Assembly: GCA_020638495.1 (NCBI GenBank)
Contig: JACKIN010000001.1
Location: 768,752-832,751, forward strand
DNA length: 64,000 nt
Source: Geminicoccaceae bacterium
GTDB taxonomy: Bacteria; Pseudomonadota; Alphaproteobacteria; Geminicoccales; Geminicoccaceae
Reading direction: 5' to 3'
Numbering within the stretch: position 1 is the first letter of the stretch; each line of letters opens with the position of its first letter. The notes under the pieces were generated by a model, which was not told the origin of the DNA, ran no database searches, and was given only the letters and a program-made list of their open reading frames with translations. Positions 6,880-15,481 of this stretch are shown piece by piece. The position numbers and the translations under genes are program-made.

Positions 6880-9288
6880 ATGTCGATGTCTGCAACGAAG
6901 CGACCGAGGCCGCAGCGGCAAGGTGCCAACCTGCCGGACACCGGGCTCCTGCTCGAGCTGTTCGAGCAGATGGTGCTGCTGCGCCGCTTCGAGCTGGCCG
7001 CCCGGGCCGCCTGCCGCGGCGGCGAGACACCCGGCTTCCTCCATCTCTACATCGGCGAGGAGGCGACCGCGGTCGGCGTCTGCGCGCATCTGACGCCGCG
7101 GGACTGGGTGACCTCGACCCATCGCGGGCATGGCCATGCCCTGGCCAAGGGCTCCAATCCCGGTGCGGTCATGGCCGAGCTCTTCGGCAAGGCCGGCGGC
7201 ATCTGTGGCGGCCGCGGCGGCACGATGCATCTCTACGACCGGACGGTCGGTCTCTTCGGCACCAACGGTGTCGTCGGCGCCGGCATCGGCCATGCGGCGG
7301 GCATCGGCATGGGCGCCCGGCTGCTCGGTCAGGATGCGATCGGCGTAGCGTTCTTCGGCGACGGCGCCTCGAATCATGGCGCCTTCCACGAGGGGCTCAA
7401 CTTCGCCGCGGTGCAGCGGGCACCGGCGGTCTTCGTCTGCGAGAACAATCTCTACGCCACGGCGACCCCCCTCGCCTCGATCACGCTCAATCCCGAGATC
7501 GCGCGCCGTGCCGACGCCTACGGCATGCCCGGCGTGGCGGTGGACGGCAACGATGTCTTCGCCGTCTGGCTCGCCATGCAGGAGGCCACAGAGCGCGCCC
7601 ACTCGGGCGGCGGGCCGACGCTGATCGAGGCCAAGACCTACCGCACCGTCGGCCATCACGAGGGCGACCCGGTGCTCGGCACCTACCGGACCCAGGAGGA
7701 GCTCGACGCCTGGCTGCAGCGCGATCCCATCGACATGTTCCGCCGGCGGCTGATCGCCGATTTCGGCGTCGCCGACGAGGCGACGCTGGCGGCGATCGAG
7801 GCGAAGATCGACCGGGTGGTGGAGGAGGCCCTCGCCTTCGCGCGGGAATCCCCCGAGCCGGACCCGCGCACGGCGCGCGACCATGTCTTCGCCGAGCCGC
7901 TCAACCCGGCGGTCGCCCTGCGGCGCCGGCCGGCCGGCGCCACCCGGGTCCAGGGCTGGCTCGAGGCGGTCCGCGACGGCATTGCGGAGGAGATGCGCGC
8001 CAATCCGACCATCCAGTATCTCGGCGAGGGCACGGGCGAGCGCGGCGGCAGCTTCGCCCATACCAAGGATCTGTGGCAGGAGTTCGGGCCGGCGCGGATG
8101 GTCGACACGCCGATCTCCGAGCAGGGCTTCACCGCCGCCGCCATCGGTGCTTCGGCCATCGGTGCCCGCTCGGTGTCCGACCTGATGTTCGCCGACTTCG
8201 CCTTCGAGACGGCCGGGCAAATCTTCCTGCAGGCCGCCAGGCTCCGCTACATGAGCAATGGCGCCATCAATGCGCCCGTGGTGGTGCGCGCCAGCGCCGG
8301 TGCCCTGCGCAGCTCGGGGCCGCACCACAGCGGCAGCTATCATGCCGTCTTCGCCCACATGCCGGGCCTGATCGTCTGCCTGCCGTCGACGCCGGCCGAC
8401 GCCAAGGGGCTGATGAAGACGGCGCTCAGGGCTGCCGATCCCGTCATCATGCTCGAGCCGAAGGCGCTGTTCGCCTCGAAAGGGCCCGTTCCGGAGGGCG
8501 AGCATTTCGTCCCCTTCGGCGTGGCCCGGATCGCGCGGCAGGGTGGCGACATCACCGTCGTCGCCACCGGCCAGCTCGTGCATACGGCGATCGAGGCAGC
8601 CGAGCGCTTGAGCGTCGCGGGCATCGAGGTCGAGATCGTCGATCCGCGCACGATCATGCCGCTCGACGTCGAGACCATCGTCCTGAGCGTGCGAAAGACG
8701 CATCGCCTGCTGGTCGTCGACGAGGACTGGGCGATGTGCGGGCTCGGTGGCGAGATCGCGCAGACGATCAACGAGCTCGCCTTCGACGAGCTGGACGCGC
8801 CGCCCGGCCGGCTGCATACCGCCCCCACCTCGCACCCCTTCGCCCCGGCGCTCGAGCGGGCCATGCTGGTGAGCGCCGACCGGATCGTGGCGGCCGTGCG
8901 CGACGTGATCGAGGGTCGGCCGCCCGTGCCGGACCATTGGCGGAGCACGACCGGGCTCGCGGCGCCCGTGGCGGCTCCGCCGGCGACCACACGGGCGCCC
9001 GAGCCGAGGCCCGCAGCGAGGCCGAAGGCCGCGAGCGGCGAGGACGAGCCGATCCTGATGCCGTTCGGGGACCTGACCGTGAGCGAGGGCACGCTCGTCG
9101 GCTGGCGCAAGGCCGAGGGCGACAGGGTTGCCGAGGGCGAGCTGGTCGCCGAGATCGAGACCGACAAGAGCGTGATGGAGATCGAGGCACCCTGCGCCGG
9201 AACGCTGAGCCGGATCGAAAAGCCCGTCGGCGCCGTGGTGGCGATGGGCGTCCGGATCGGCAGCATCCGCAGGGCGAACCGCTCCTAG
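6880..9288 (+). CDS. Fused 2-oxoacid dehydrogenase E1 alpha + E1 beta + lipoyl domain
   Basis: This 802-residue protein joins three parts. Residues about 25-340 are a thiamine-diphosphate E1 alpha with GDGASNHGAFHEG at about 161, followed by the NNLYA part of the ThDP/Mg motif. Residues about 350-665 are E1 beta (TPISEQGFTAAAIG, SSGPHHSGSYHAVFAHMPGL, VVDPRTIMPLD-like). After an Ala/Pro-rich linker (about 670-715), residues about 722-798 form a lipoyl domain with the acceptor Lys in ETDKS at about 763. No E2 catalytic domain or E3 is encoded nearby. The fold is of the pyruvate/acetoin/branched-chain type: it would decarboxylate a 2-oxoacid (or cleave acetoin) and load the acyl group on its own lipoyl arm. 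It is divergent from dctP and 244 bp upstream of a Liv-type binding protein. The specific substrate is unknown. Confidence 0.9.
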   Translation: MSMSATKRPRPQRQGANLPDTGLLLELFEQMVLLRRFELAARAACRGGETPGFLHLYIGEEATAVGVCAHLTPRDWVTSTHRGHGHALAKGSNPGAVMAELFGKAGGICGGRGGTMHLYDRTVGLFGTNGVVGAGIGHAAGIGMGARLLGQDAIGVAFFGDGASNHGAFHEGLNFAAVQRAPAVFVCENNLYATATPLASITLNPEIARRADAYGMPGVAVDGNDVFAVWLAMQEATERAHSGGGPTLIEAKTYRTVGHHEGDPVLGTYRTQEELDAWLQRDPIDMFRRRLIADFGVADEATLAAIEAKIDRVVEEALAFARESPEPDPRTARDHVFAEPLNPAVALRRRPAGATRVQGWLEAVRDGIAEEMRANPTIQYLGEGTGERGGSFAHTKDLWQEFGPARMVDTPISEQGFTAAAIGASAIGARSVSDLMFADFAFETAGQIFLQAARLRYMSNGAINAPVVVRASAGALRSSGPHHSGSYHAVFAHMPGLIVCLPSTPADAKGLMKTALRAADPVIMLEPKALFASKGPVPEGEHFVPFGVARIARQGGDITVVATGQLVHTAIEAAERLSVAGIEVEIVDPRTIMPLDVETIVLSVRKTHRLLVVDEDWAMCGLGGEIAQTINELAFDELDAPPGRLHTAPTSHPFAPALERAMLVSADRIVAAVRDVIEGRPPVPDHWRSTTGLAAPVAAPPATTRAPEPRPAARPKAASGEDEPILMPFGDLTVSEGTLVGWRKAEGDRVAEGELVAEIETDKSVMEIEAPCAGTLSRIEKPVGAVVAMGVRIGSIRRANRS

Positions 9289-9532
9289 GCGACGACCCCG
9301 GATGCTCTTGGCATGCCGGAGCCGCCGTTGCGGGACCGGACCGGGCTCGTGTCGGCCGGCGAGGCTCGGAGAGAGCGGCGGATGCGGAAATATTGGACGA
9401 TCCCCGTATCGCTGGACACGCGGGTTGAACGGCGCTCTACTGATTCACACAACCGTTGACGTGAATGCGGATCAATGACGCTGCGGCCCCTCGACTGCGA
9501 GGAGCCGCGATAGCGCCCTGGGGAGAGAAAAC

Positions 9533-10783
9533 ATGGTGCATTCGATTGTCCATCCCAGTCGTCGTCGACTGCTCGCCGGCATCGGTGGCGCCACCCTGCT
9601 CGGCGGCATCGGTGCGCCGCATATCGTCAGGGCACAGGCCGACACGGTCCGTTTCGGTCATCTCACGCCGCTCACGGGATTCCTCGGTCCGCTCGGCGCG
9701 TACGCGCAGATGGGCGTGACACTCGCCGTCGAGGAGATCAACGCGGCCGGCGGCGTCATGGGCCGCCCGATCGAGCTCTTGCTCGAGGACAGCGTCAACC
9801 CGGCGACGGCCTCCACGAAGGCCGAGCGCTACATCACCCGCGACAATGTCGTCTGCATCATCGGCGAGATCAGCTCGGCCTCGGGCCTCGCCATCGCCCA
9901 GGTGGTCGAGCGCCACCAGAAGCTGTTCCTCAACACCGGCTGCAACTCGGATGCCCTGCGCGGCAGCGACTGCAACCGCTACATGTTCCACGTCGAGGCC
10001 TGCAACACGCAATACGTCAAGGCGGTGGGCACCGCGCTGCTGCAGCGGGGCCTGATCGACGGCAAGAAGATCTACTTCCTCACGGCAGACTACGCCTACG
10101 GCCATGATCTGTCCCGCGTCGGCAAGCGGTTCGTCGAGGGCAATGGCGGCGAAGTGGCCTGGGAGGATCTGGTGCCGACCGATTCCACCGACTTCAGCGC
10201 CTACATCCTGAAGATCCGCCAGGCCCAGCCGGATCTGATCGTCTCCAACCTCGCCGGCAATCAGATCACCAACTTCGTCAAGCAATATGCCGAGTACGGG
10301 CTGGACATCCCCTATGCCGGCTTCGGCTTCGACACCGCCCTGGCCTGGGGCGCCGGCAAGGGCACTTTCGGCGGCGAATGGCCGGTCGTCTGGCATCACG
10401 ACCTCGACGTGCCTGCCTCGCTTGCCTTCGTCGACGCCTTCACGACGAAATTCGGCAAGCCGCCGGAGAACCAGGCCTGGGGCGACTACGTTGCCGCCAA
10501 GGTCCTCGCCGCCGCCATGAACGAGGTGGAATCGACCGACACGGCGGCCCTCCTCGAGCATTTCGGCAAGGAGCCGAAGCTCGACATCCTGAAGGGGCGC
10601 GAAGGTTATTTCCGCGACTGGGACCACCAGCTCATGCAGGAAATGTACACGATGACGGCGCGGCCGGTCGACGAGGTGCAGAACGAGTGGGATCTGATGG
10701 TGCTCGGCCCGCCCGTCCCGCCGGCGGACGAGGCGCTGGAGTCGATCGCACCGACCCCCGAGGAGAATGCCTGCGAGCTCTAG
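9533..10783 (+). CDS. Branched-chain/urea-type ABC transporter substrate-binding protein
   Basis: This periplasmic binding protein of the Leu/Ile/Val or amide (Peripla_BP_6) type has 416 residues. It has a Tat-like signal (SRRRLLAGIGG at residues 9-19, then a hydrophobic stretch and RAQA). The mature part begins VRFGHLTPLTGFLG and includes INAAGGVMGRPIELLLED, EISSASGLAIAQ and DYAYGHDLSRVGKRF, all usual for the family. GGGGAGAG precedes the ATG. A strong hairpin lies between this gene and livH. The ligand is unknown; the neighbouring 2-oxoacid dehydrogenase fusion suggests an amino acid, amide or organic acid. Confidence 0.92.
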   Translation: MVHSIVHPSRRRLLAGIGGATLLGGIGAPHIVRAQADTVRFGHLTPLTGFLGPLGAYAQMGVTLAVEEINAAGGVMGRPIELLLEDSVNPATASTKAERYITRDNVVCIIGEISSASGLAIAQVVERHQKLFLNTGCNSDALRGSDCNRYMFHVEACNTQYVKAVGTALLQRGLIDGKKIYFLTADYAYGHDLSRVGKRFVEGNGGEVAWEDLVPTDSTDFSAYILKIRQAQPDLIVSNLAGNQITNFVKQYAEYGLDIPYAGFGFDTALAWGAGKGTFGGEWPVVWHHDLDVPASLAFVDAFTTKFGKPPENQAWGDYVAAKVLAAAMNEVESTDTAALLEHFGKEPKLDILKGREGYFRDWDHQLMQEMYTMTARPVDEVQNEWDLMVLGPPVPPADEALESIAPTPEENACEL

Positions 10784-10789
10784 GCGCAG

Positions 10790-10819
10790 GCGCCCGCTCC
10801 GCTGGCCGGGAGCGGGCGC
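10790..10819 (+). terminator. Hairpin between the Liv-type binding protein gene and livH
   Basis: GCGCCCGCTCC (10790-10800) and GGAGCGGGCGC (10809-10819) form a perfect 11-bp stem with an 8-base loop, seven bases after the binding-protein stop. No T-run follows. It probably acts as a partial terminator or 3' stabiliser within the operon. Confidence 0.6.
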
Positions 10820-10864
10820 GCCGGCCGGTCGTTCATTCCCCCTCCTTTGACGCGAGGGCTGCCC

Positions 10865-11746
10865 TTGCCGCTTGAGCTCGTCTTCATCCTCGAGCAGGTG
10901 CTGAACGGCCTCCTGGTCGGCGTCTACTACCTGCTGATAGCGCTCGGGCTCTCGCTCATCTTCAGCCTGGGCGGCATCGTCAACCTCGCCCATGGCGGCT
11001 TCTATGCCATCGGCGCCTATCTGATCGTCATCCTGACCGGCGAGATCGGCTTCTTCGGGGCCTTCGTCGTCTCGCCGATCCTGGTAGCATTTCTCGGCAT
11101 GGCGACCGAGCGCGTCTTCTTTCGCCGCTTCTATCGGCTCGATCCGATGCTCAGCCTGCTCTTGACCTTCGGTCTCGCCATGATCATCGAGCAGGGGCTG
11201 CGCATGATCTTCGGGGCGGCGCCGATCCCGTACGCGATCCCGGGCTTCCTGCACGGGCAGGTGCTGCTCGGCAAGCTGATCTTCTCGAGCTATCGCCTCG
11301 CGATTCTCATCGTCGCGATCCTCGCCGTGGCAGGGCTCTGGTTCCTGCTGCAGCGCACGCCCTTTGGCCGCGTGGTCCGGGCCGGCGTGCAGAATCCGGA
11401 CATGGTGGGTGCTCTCGGCATCTCGCTCTCCCCCTACTTCACCGGTGTGGCGGCGCTCGCCATGGGGCTCGCCGGGCTCGCCGGCGTGCTGATGGCGCCG
11501 ATCACGGGAGTCCACCCGGCGATGGGCCTGGAGATCCTGATTCCGGCTTTCGTCGTCGTCGTGATCGGCGGGCTCGGCTCATTCTGGGGCGTGGTCGCGG
11601 CGGCGGCACTGGTCGGCATCATCCGTGGCCTCACGGTCTATTACTATCCGCCGGCCTCCGAGGCCTCGATGTATCTCCTCATGCTCGCCGTGCTCCTGCT
11701 CCGTCCGCGCGGCATGTTCGGCGAGCGGATCGCGCGGTTCGAATGA
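10865..11746 (+). CDS. livH: Branched-chain-type ABC transporter permease LivH
   Basis: This is an inner-membrane permease of about 293 residues with eight or nine hydrophobic segments. Early motifs are LNGLLVGVYYLLIALGLSLI and GIVNLAHGGFYAIGAYL; the C-terminal part has PAFVVVVIGGLGSFWG, the conserved LivH loop. No ATG is available. TTG 10847 is the longest start, but TTG 10865 follows GAGGG at good spacing, so I use it. The stop overlaps the next ATG by four bases. It partners the LivM-LivG-LivF fusion protein. Confidence 0.92.
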   Translation: MPLELVFILEQVLNGLLVGVYYLLIALGLSLIFSLGGIVNLAHGGFYAIGAYLIVILTGEIGFFGAFVVSPILVAFLGMATERVFFRRFYRLDPMLSLLLTFGLAMIIEQGLRMIFGAAPIPYAIPGFLHGQVLLGKLIFSSYRLAILIVAILAVAGLWFLLQRTPFGRVVRAGVQNPDMVGALGISLSPYFTGVAALAMGLAGLAGVLMAPITGVHPAMGLEILIPAFVVVVIGGLGSFWGVVAAAALVGIIRGLTVYYYPPASEASMYLLMLAVLLLRPRGMFGERIARFE

Positions 11747-14268
11747 TGCTCGCCCGACACGTCAACCTCCTCGTCCTGGCACTGGCGCTCGTGGCCTTGC
11801 CCTTCGCGCTCTTCGCGCTCGGGCTCACCTATGGCTCGGCGACCGATGTGGTGGTGCTCGGCCTGGCTGCCATGGCGCTCAATCTGCTCGTCGGCTACAC
11901 GGGGCTGGTCTCGTTCGGACATGGTGCCTGGCTGGGCCTCGGCGCCTATGCGGCAGCCCTGCTGCAGCTGCATTTCTTCCCCGGCCAGATGCTGTTGCCG
12001 GCCGTGCTCGGCGTCATCATCGTCGGCCTGATAGCGCTGCTGCTCGGACCGCTCATCCTGCGTCGCCGAGGGGTGTATTTCTCCCTGATCACCCTGGCCC
12101 TCGCCGCCCTCGCCTTCGCCATCGCCTATCGCTGGACGGCGCTCACCGGCGGCGAGAGCGGGCTCGGCGGCATCGTCCGCTCGGACTTCCTCGGGATCGA
12201 TCTCGACCGCAGCGATGCCGCCTATTACGCGTTCGTGGCGATCGTCGCCTTTCTCGTCGCCACCATGCTCCAGCGCCTGGTGCGCTCACCCATCGGCACG
12301 GTGCTCGTCGCCATCCGCGAGAACGAGGAGCGGACCCGCTTTCTGGGCTATTCGACGACCGCCTACAAGGTGGTCTGCTTCACCGTCTCGGCCATGGTCA
12401 CCGGTCTCGCCGGCGTGCTCTTCGTCTTCCAGCATCGCTTCGCCTCGGCTGACCCCCTGGCCGTCTTCTTCTCCGGCGACCTGCTCGCCATGGTCATCAT
12501 CGGTGGCATGCGCAGCTTCCTCGGCCCCGCCCTCGGCGCCTTGTTCTACGTCCTGTTCCGTGAGTTCCTGTCGATGTGGACGCCGGACTGGCTGCTCTAT
12601 TTCGGCTTCCTGTTCGTCGCCTTCATCATGTTCTCGCCGACCGGGCTGATGGGTGTCGCCGGCCGGCTCCTCGCACCCTTCAGGCACCAGCCCGTCTCCG
12701 CCGCCGCCATGGCCGGCCGGGCGACGGCGCTCGAGCGGCCGCTGCCCAAGGCCTTGGCCGGGCACGACAGCGGCTCGGGGCCGATCCTCGTGGTCGAGCG
12801 GATCGCCAAGAGCTTCGGGGCCATCCAGGCCATGCGCGGGGCGAGCTTCAGCGTCGCCCGTCGGACCCTGCACGCCCTGATCGGACCGAACGGCGCCGGC
12901 AAGACGACGGCCTTCAACGTCGTCTCGGGCATGTTTCCGCCGGATCGCGGCAAGGTCCTTCTGGATGGCCAGCCGATCGAGGGCCTCGACCCCAATGTCG
13001 TGTGCCGACGTGGCCTCGCCCGCTCGTTCCAGATCACCAACCTGTTCAACGGCCTGAGCGTCGAGGAGAACCTGCGCCTCGGCGTGCAGGCGACGCATGC
13101 CGCCCGCTTCAGCCCCTGGCGCGATGCGCATGGCATCGCCTCGATCAACCAGGAAACCGCCGAGATCATGGCCTTTCTCGGTGTCGAGGGGATGGAGCAG
13201 GCGGTGGCGGGGACGCTCTCCTATGGTGGCCAGCGCCTGGTCGACATGGGTCTCGCCCTCACCTCGAAGCCGCGGCTTCTTCTGCTCGACGAGCCGCTTG
13301 CCGGGCTCGCCGCGACCGAGCGCGAGCGCATCGGCCGGTTGATCAAGCGCATCTCCGCCGACATCCCCGTCCTTCTGGTCGAGCACGACATCGACCGGGT
13401 GTTCGAGCTCGCCGACGCGGTGACGGTGATGAACAACGGCGAGGTGCTGATCGGCGGCACGGTCGAGGAGGTGCGCTCGGACCCGCGCGTGCAGGAGGTC
13501 TATATCGGTTCCGGCACGGCGGCCCTGGCCGGACGCGAGATGGTCTCCGTCGCCGAGCCGGAGGTCCTCTTGGGTGCGCGCGGCATCAACACCTATTACG
13601 GCAAGAGCCACGTGCTCACGGACGTCGATCTCGACGTGCACAAGGGCGAGATCGTGGCCCTCTTGGGCCGCAACGGGGCGGGCAAGTCGACCTTCCTGAA
13701 GACGCTGATCGGCATCGCCCCGCCGGCTTCCGGCACGCTGGTCATGCAGGGCGAGGATCTGGCGGGGCTGCCGTCGGCCGAGATCGCCCGGCGCGGCATC
13801 GGCTACGTGCCGCAGGAGCGGGCACTCTTCCAGGGCATGAGCGTGCGCCACAACCTCGAGCTCGGCCGGCTCAAGCGACGCACCGGTGCCGGGACCCACT
13901 GGGCGGATGACGACATCCTGGCCTTCTTCCCGCGCCTCGCCGTGCGGCTCGACACCGCCGCCGATCGCCTCTCGGGGGGCGAGCAGCAGATGGCGGCGGT
14001 GGCCCGTGCGCTGGTCGGCGACACGAAGCTCCTGCTCCTCGACGAGCCCTTCGAGGGCCTGTCGCCGGCGGTCACCGAGGAGCTGTTCGACGTGTTCGAC
14101 CGGCTCCGCCGCGAGGTCGCCATCCTGATCGTCGACCACAATCTCGATCTGGTCCTGAACCTCGCCGACCGGGCCTATGTGCTCGAGCGCGGCCAGGTCA
14201 TCCACGAAGGCCCGTCGCGCCCGCTCGCCCACGACTACGACCTGCGCCGCGAGATCCTCTGGCTTTGA
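11743..14268 (+). CDS. LivM-LivG-LivF fusion: ABC permease joined to both ATPases
   Basis: This single 841-residue protein contains three transporter parts that are normally separate. Residues 1 to about 325 are the LivM permease (NLLVGYTGLVSFGHGAWLGLGAY, FSPTGLMGVAGR). After a short linker, the LivG ATPase spans about 345-590, with Walker A GPNGAGKTT near 380, signature LSYGGQR near 492 and LLLLDEPLAGL. The LivF ATPase spans about 607-841, with Walker A GRNGAGKST near 642, LSGGEQQ near 743 and LLLLDEPFEGLSP. There is no stop or frame change between the parts, and the ATPase motifs look intact. It would assemble with LivH and the binding protein encoded upstream. MG fusions are seen in some ABC annotations; an M-G-F triple is unusual. 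It converges with the SBP gene at 14416, with a strong hairpin between. Confidence 0.93.
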   Translation: MMLARHVNLLVLALALVALPFALFALGLTYGSATDVVVLGLAAMALNLLVGYTGLVSFGHGAWLGLGAYAAALLQLHFFPGQMLLPAVLGVIIVGLIALLLGPLILRRRGVYFSLITLALAALAFAIAYRWTALTGGESGLGGIVRSDFLGIDLDRSDAAYYAFVAIVAFLVATMLQRLVRSPIGTVLVAIRENEERTRFLGYSTTAYKVVCFTVSAMVTGLAGVLFVFQHRFASADPLAVFFSGDLLAMVIIGGMRSFLGPALGALFYVLFREFLSMWTPDWLLYFGFLFVAFIMFSPTGLMGVAGRLLAPFRHQPVSAAAMAGRATALERPLPKALAGHDSGSGPILVVERIAKSFGAIQAMRGASFSVARRTLHALIGPNGAGKTTAFNVVSGMFPPDRGKVLLDGQPIEGLDPNVVCRRGLARSFQITNLFNGLSVEENLRLGVQATHAARFSPWRDAHGIASINQETAEIMAFLGVEGMEQAVAGTLSYGGQRLVDMGLALTSKPRLLLLDEPLAGLAATERERIGRLIKRISADIPVLLVEHDIDRVFELADAVTVMNNGEVLIGGTVEEVRSDPRVQEVYIGSGTAALAGREMVSVAEPEVLLGARGINTYYGKSHVLTDVDLDVHKGEIVALLGRNGAGKSTFLKTLIGIAPPASGTLVMQGEDLAGLPSAEIARRGIGYVPQERALFQGMSVRHNLELGRLKRRTGAGTHWADDDILAFFPRLAVRLDTAADRLSGGEQQMAAVARALVGDTKLLLLDEPFEGLSPAVTEELFDVFDRLRREVAILIVDHNLDLVLNLADRAYVLERGQVIHEGPSRPLAHDYDLRREILWL

Positions 14269-14370
14269 GGTTCCCGGCATCGATCGGGGCGGTGCGGGAG
14301 CCGGGGCGCCAACCGCGTGCTCGATGAATGGTCAGGCAACCCGTCCGCGATCGAACAAGATGGCTCCAGG

Positions 14371-14402
14371 TCGAGGGTCATCCGAGCCCGGACGACCCTC
14401 GA
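14371..14402. terminator. Bidirectional hairpin between convergent transporter operons
   Basis: TCGAGGGTC (14371-14379) pairs with GACCCTCGA (14394-14402), and inside it TCCG pairs with CGGA, with one A/C mismatch. This gives a near-perfect 13-bp stem with a 4-base loop. It sits between the stop of the LivMGF gene and the stop of the leftward binding-protein gene, the right place for a shared terminator. Confidence 0.65.
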
Positions 14403-14415
14403 TCCCGGGGATCGC

Positions 14416-15408
14416 CTATTGGGCCACGCCGGCGATGGAGCGGATCATCTCGAGGAATGGCTCGCGTTCATTCGCCGCGGCGGCTTCGTCCACCGCGAAG
14501 ACCTCGACATCCGCGAGCTCGGGCAGCGCCAGATACTTCGAGACCTCGATGTCGCTCCGGCTGGGCCGGCGGAAGCCGTTGACCAGCAGGGCCGTCTGCG
14601 CCTCGGCGGAGAGCAGCATGTCGACGGCCTGGCACGCGACATCCCCGGCCGGCGCGCCTGCGACCAGACCCAGATACTCCGGGGTGACGAAGGTGCCTTC
14701 GGACGGATAGACGAGCTTCAGCTCGTCCTGGCCACCGTCGATATAGGCGTAGGCGGTGGCCTCGAATGTCAGGCCGATCGGGTATTCGCCCATGGCCACG
14801 CCGCGCGGCACCGCCGAGGAGGAGCCGGTGACGACGACGTTGCCGGCCAATGCCTGGAAAGCGGCCTCGTCGAGCAGCTCCCTGGCACCCCAGAGGATGG
14901 TGTATCCGGTGGAGCTGTTGGCCGGGTCCGGCACGGTGATCTTCCCCTGGTAGACCGGATCGGCGAGGTCGCTCCAGGTTTCGGGCATCGGCAGGTCGCC
15001 GAGGAGATCCTCGTTGACCATGATCACGGAGACGTGGACGTTGGTCGGCAAAAAGCGGTTGCCGGGGTAGTGCAGCCCCTCCGGAATGGCTGCCAGCGCT
15101 GGCGAATCGTAGCTCTCGAACAGGCTCTCGAAAGCGCCCAGCGTATTGGCGCTGGATGACCAGAAGATGTCGGCCTGCACCTTGTCCGCCTCGGATTCGA
15201 TCCGCCGCAGGAGAACGCCGCTGCCGCCGGTGATCGCATTGAGCTGGACATCCGGCATGGCGGTGCGTGCCACCTCGGTGATCGCCTCGATCGACTGGAC
15301 CGGGTTCGACGTGTAGATATTGACTTCCTGAGCCAGCGCCGGTGCTGCCACCATGAGAGCGAGGCCTACCACGCTCCCTGCCGCCACCAGCCGTCCGTGC
15401 TTCGTCAT
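14416..15408 (-). CDS. Fbp/Afu-type ABC transporter substrate-binding protein
   Basis: This periplasmic binding protein of the ferric-iron/phospho-sugar/aminoethylphosphonate class (SBP_bac) has 330 residues. The signal peptide runs to APALAQ-E and the mature part starts VNIYTSNPVQSIEAI. Motifs include GGSGVLLRRIESEADKVQADIFWSS, PDPANSSTGYT and EYPIGLTFEATAY. GGGAGG precedes the ATG. It is the last gene of the leftward operon (IMPase-family gene, ATPase, permease, this gene). I do not see the clustered Tyr residues expected for Fe(III) coordination, so a phosphorylated organic ligand is at least as likely. The ligand is uncertain. Confidence 0.88.
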   Translation of the reverse strand: MTKHGRLVAAGSVVGLALMVAAPALAQEVNIYTSNPVQSIEAITEVARTAMPDVQLNAITGGSGVLLRRIESEADKVQADIFWSSSANTLGAFESLFESYDSPALAAIPEGLHYPGNRFLPTNVHVSVIMVNEDLLGDLPMPETWSDLADPVYQGKITVPDPANSSTGYTILWGARELLDEAAFQALAGNVVVTGSSSAVPRGVAMGEYPIGLTFEATAYAYIDGGQDELKLVYPSEGTFVTPEYLGLVAGAPAGDVACQAVDMLLSAEAQTALLVNGFRRPSRSDIEVSKYLALPELADVEVFAVDEAAAANEREPFLEMIRSIAGVAQ

Positions 15409-15481
15409 CTGAAACCTCCCATTGAGCTGCCACGGTGAAAGAACGCTCTGCCCGGCAGCACGGCAGATGCCATCGGCTCGA

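Noticed and set aside
6820..8937. 705-codon minus-strand open frame opposite the E1 fusion
   Set aside because: It is a shadow of the clear E1 gene, with low-complexity His/Arg/Asp composition.
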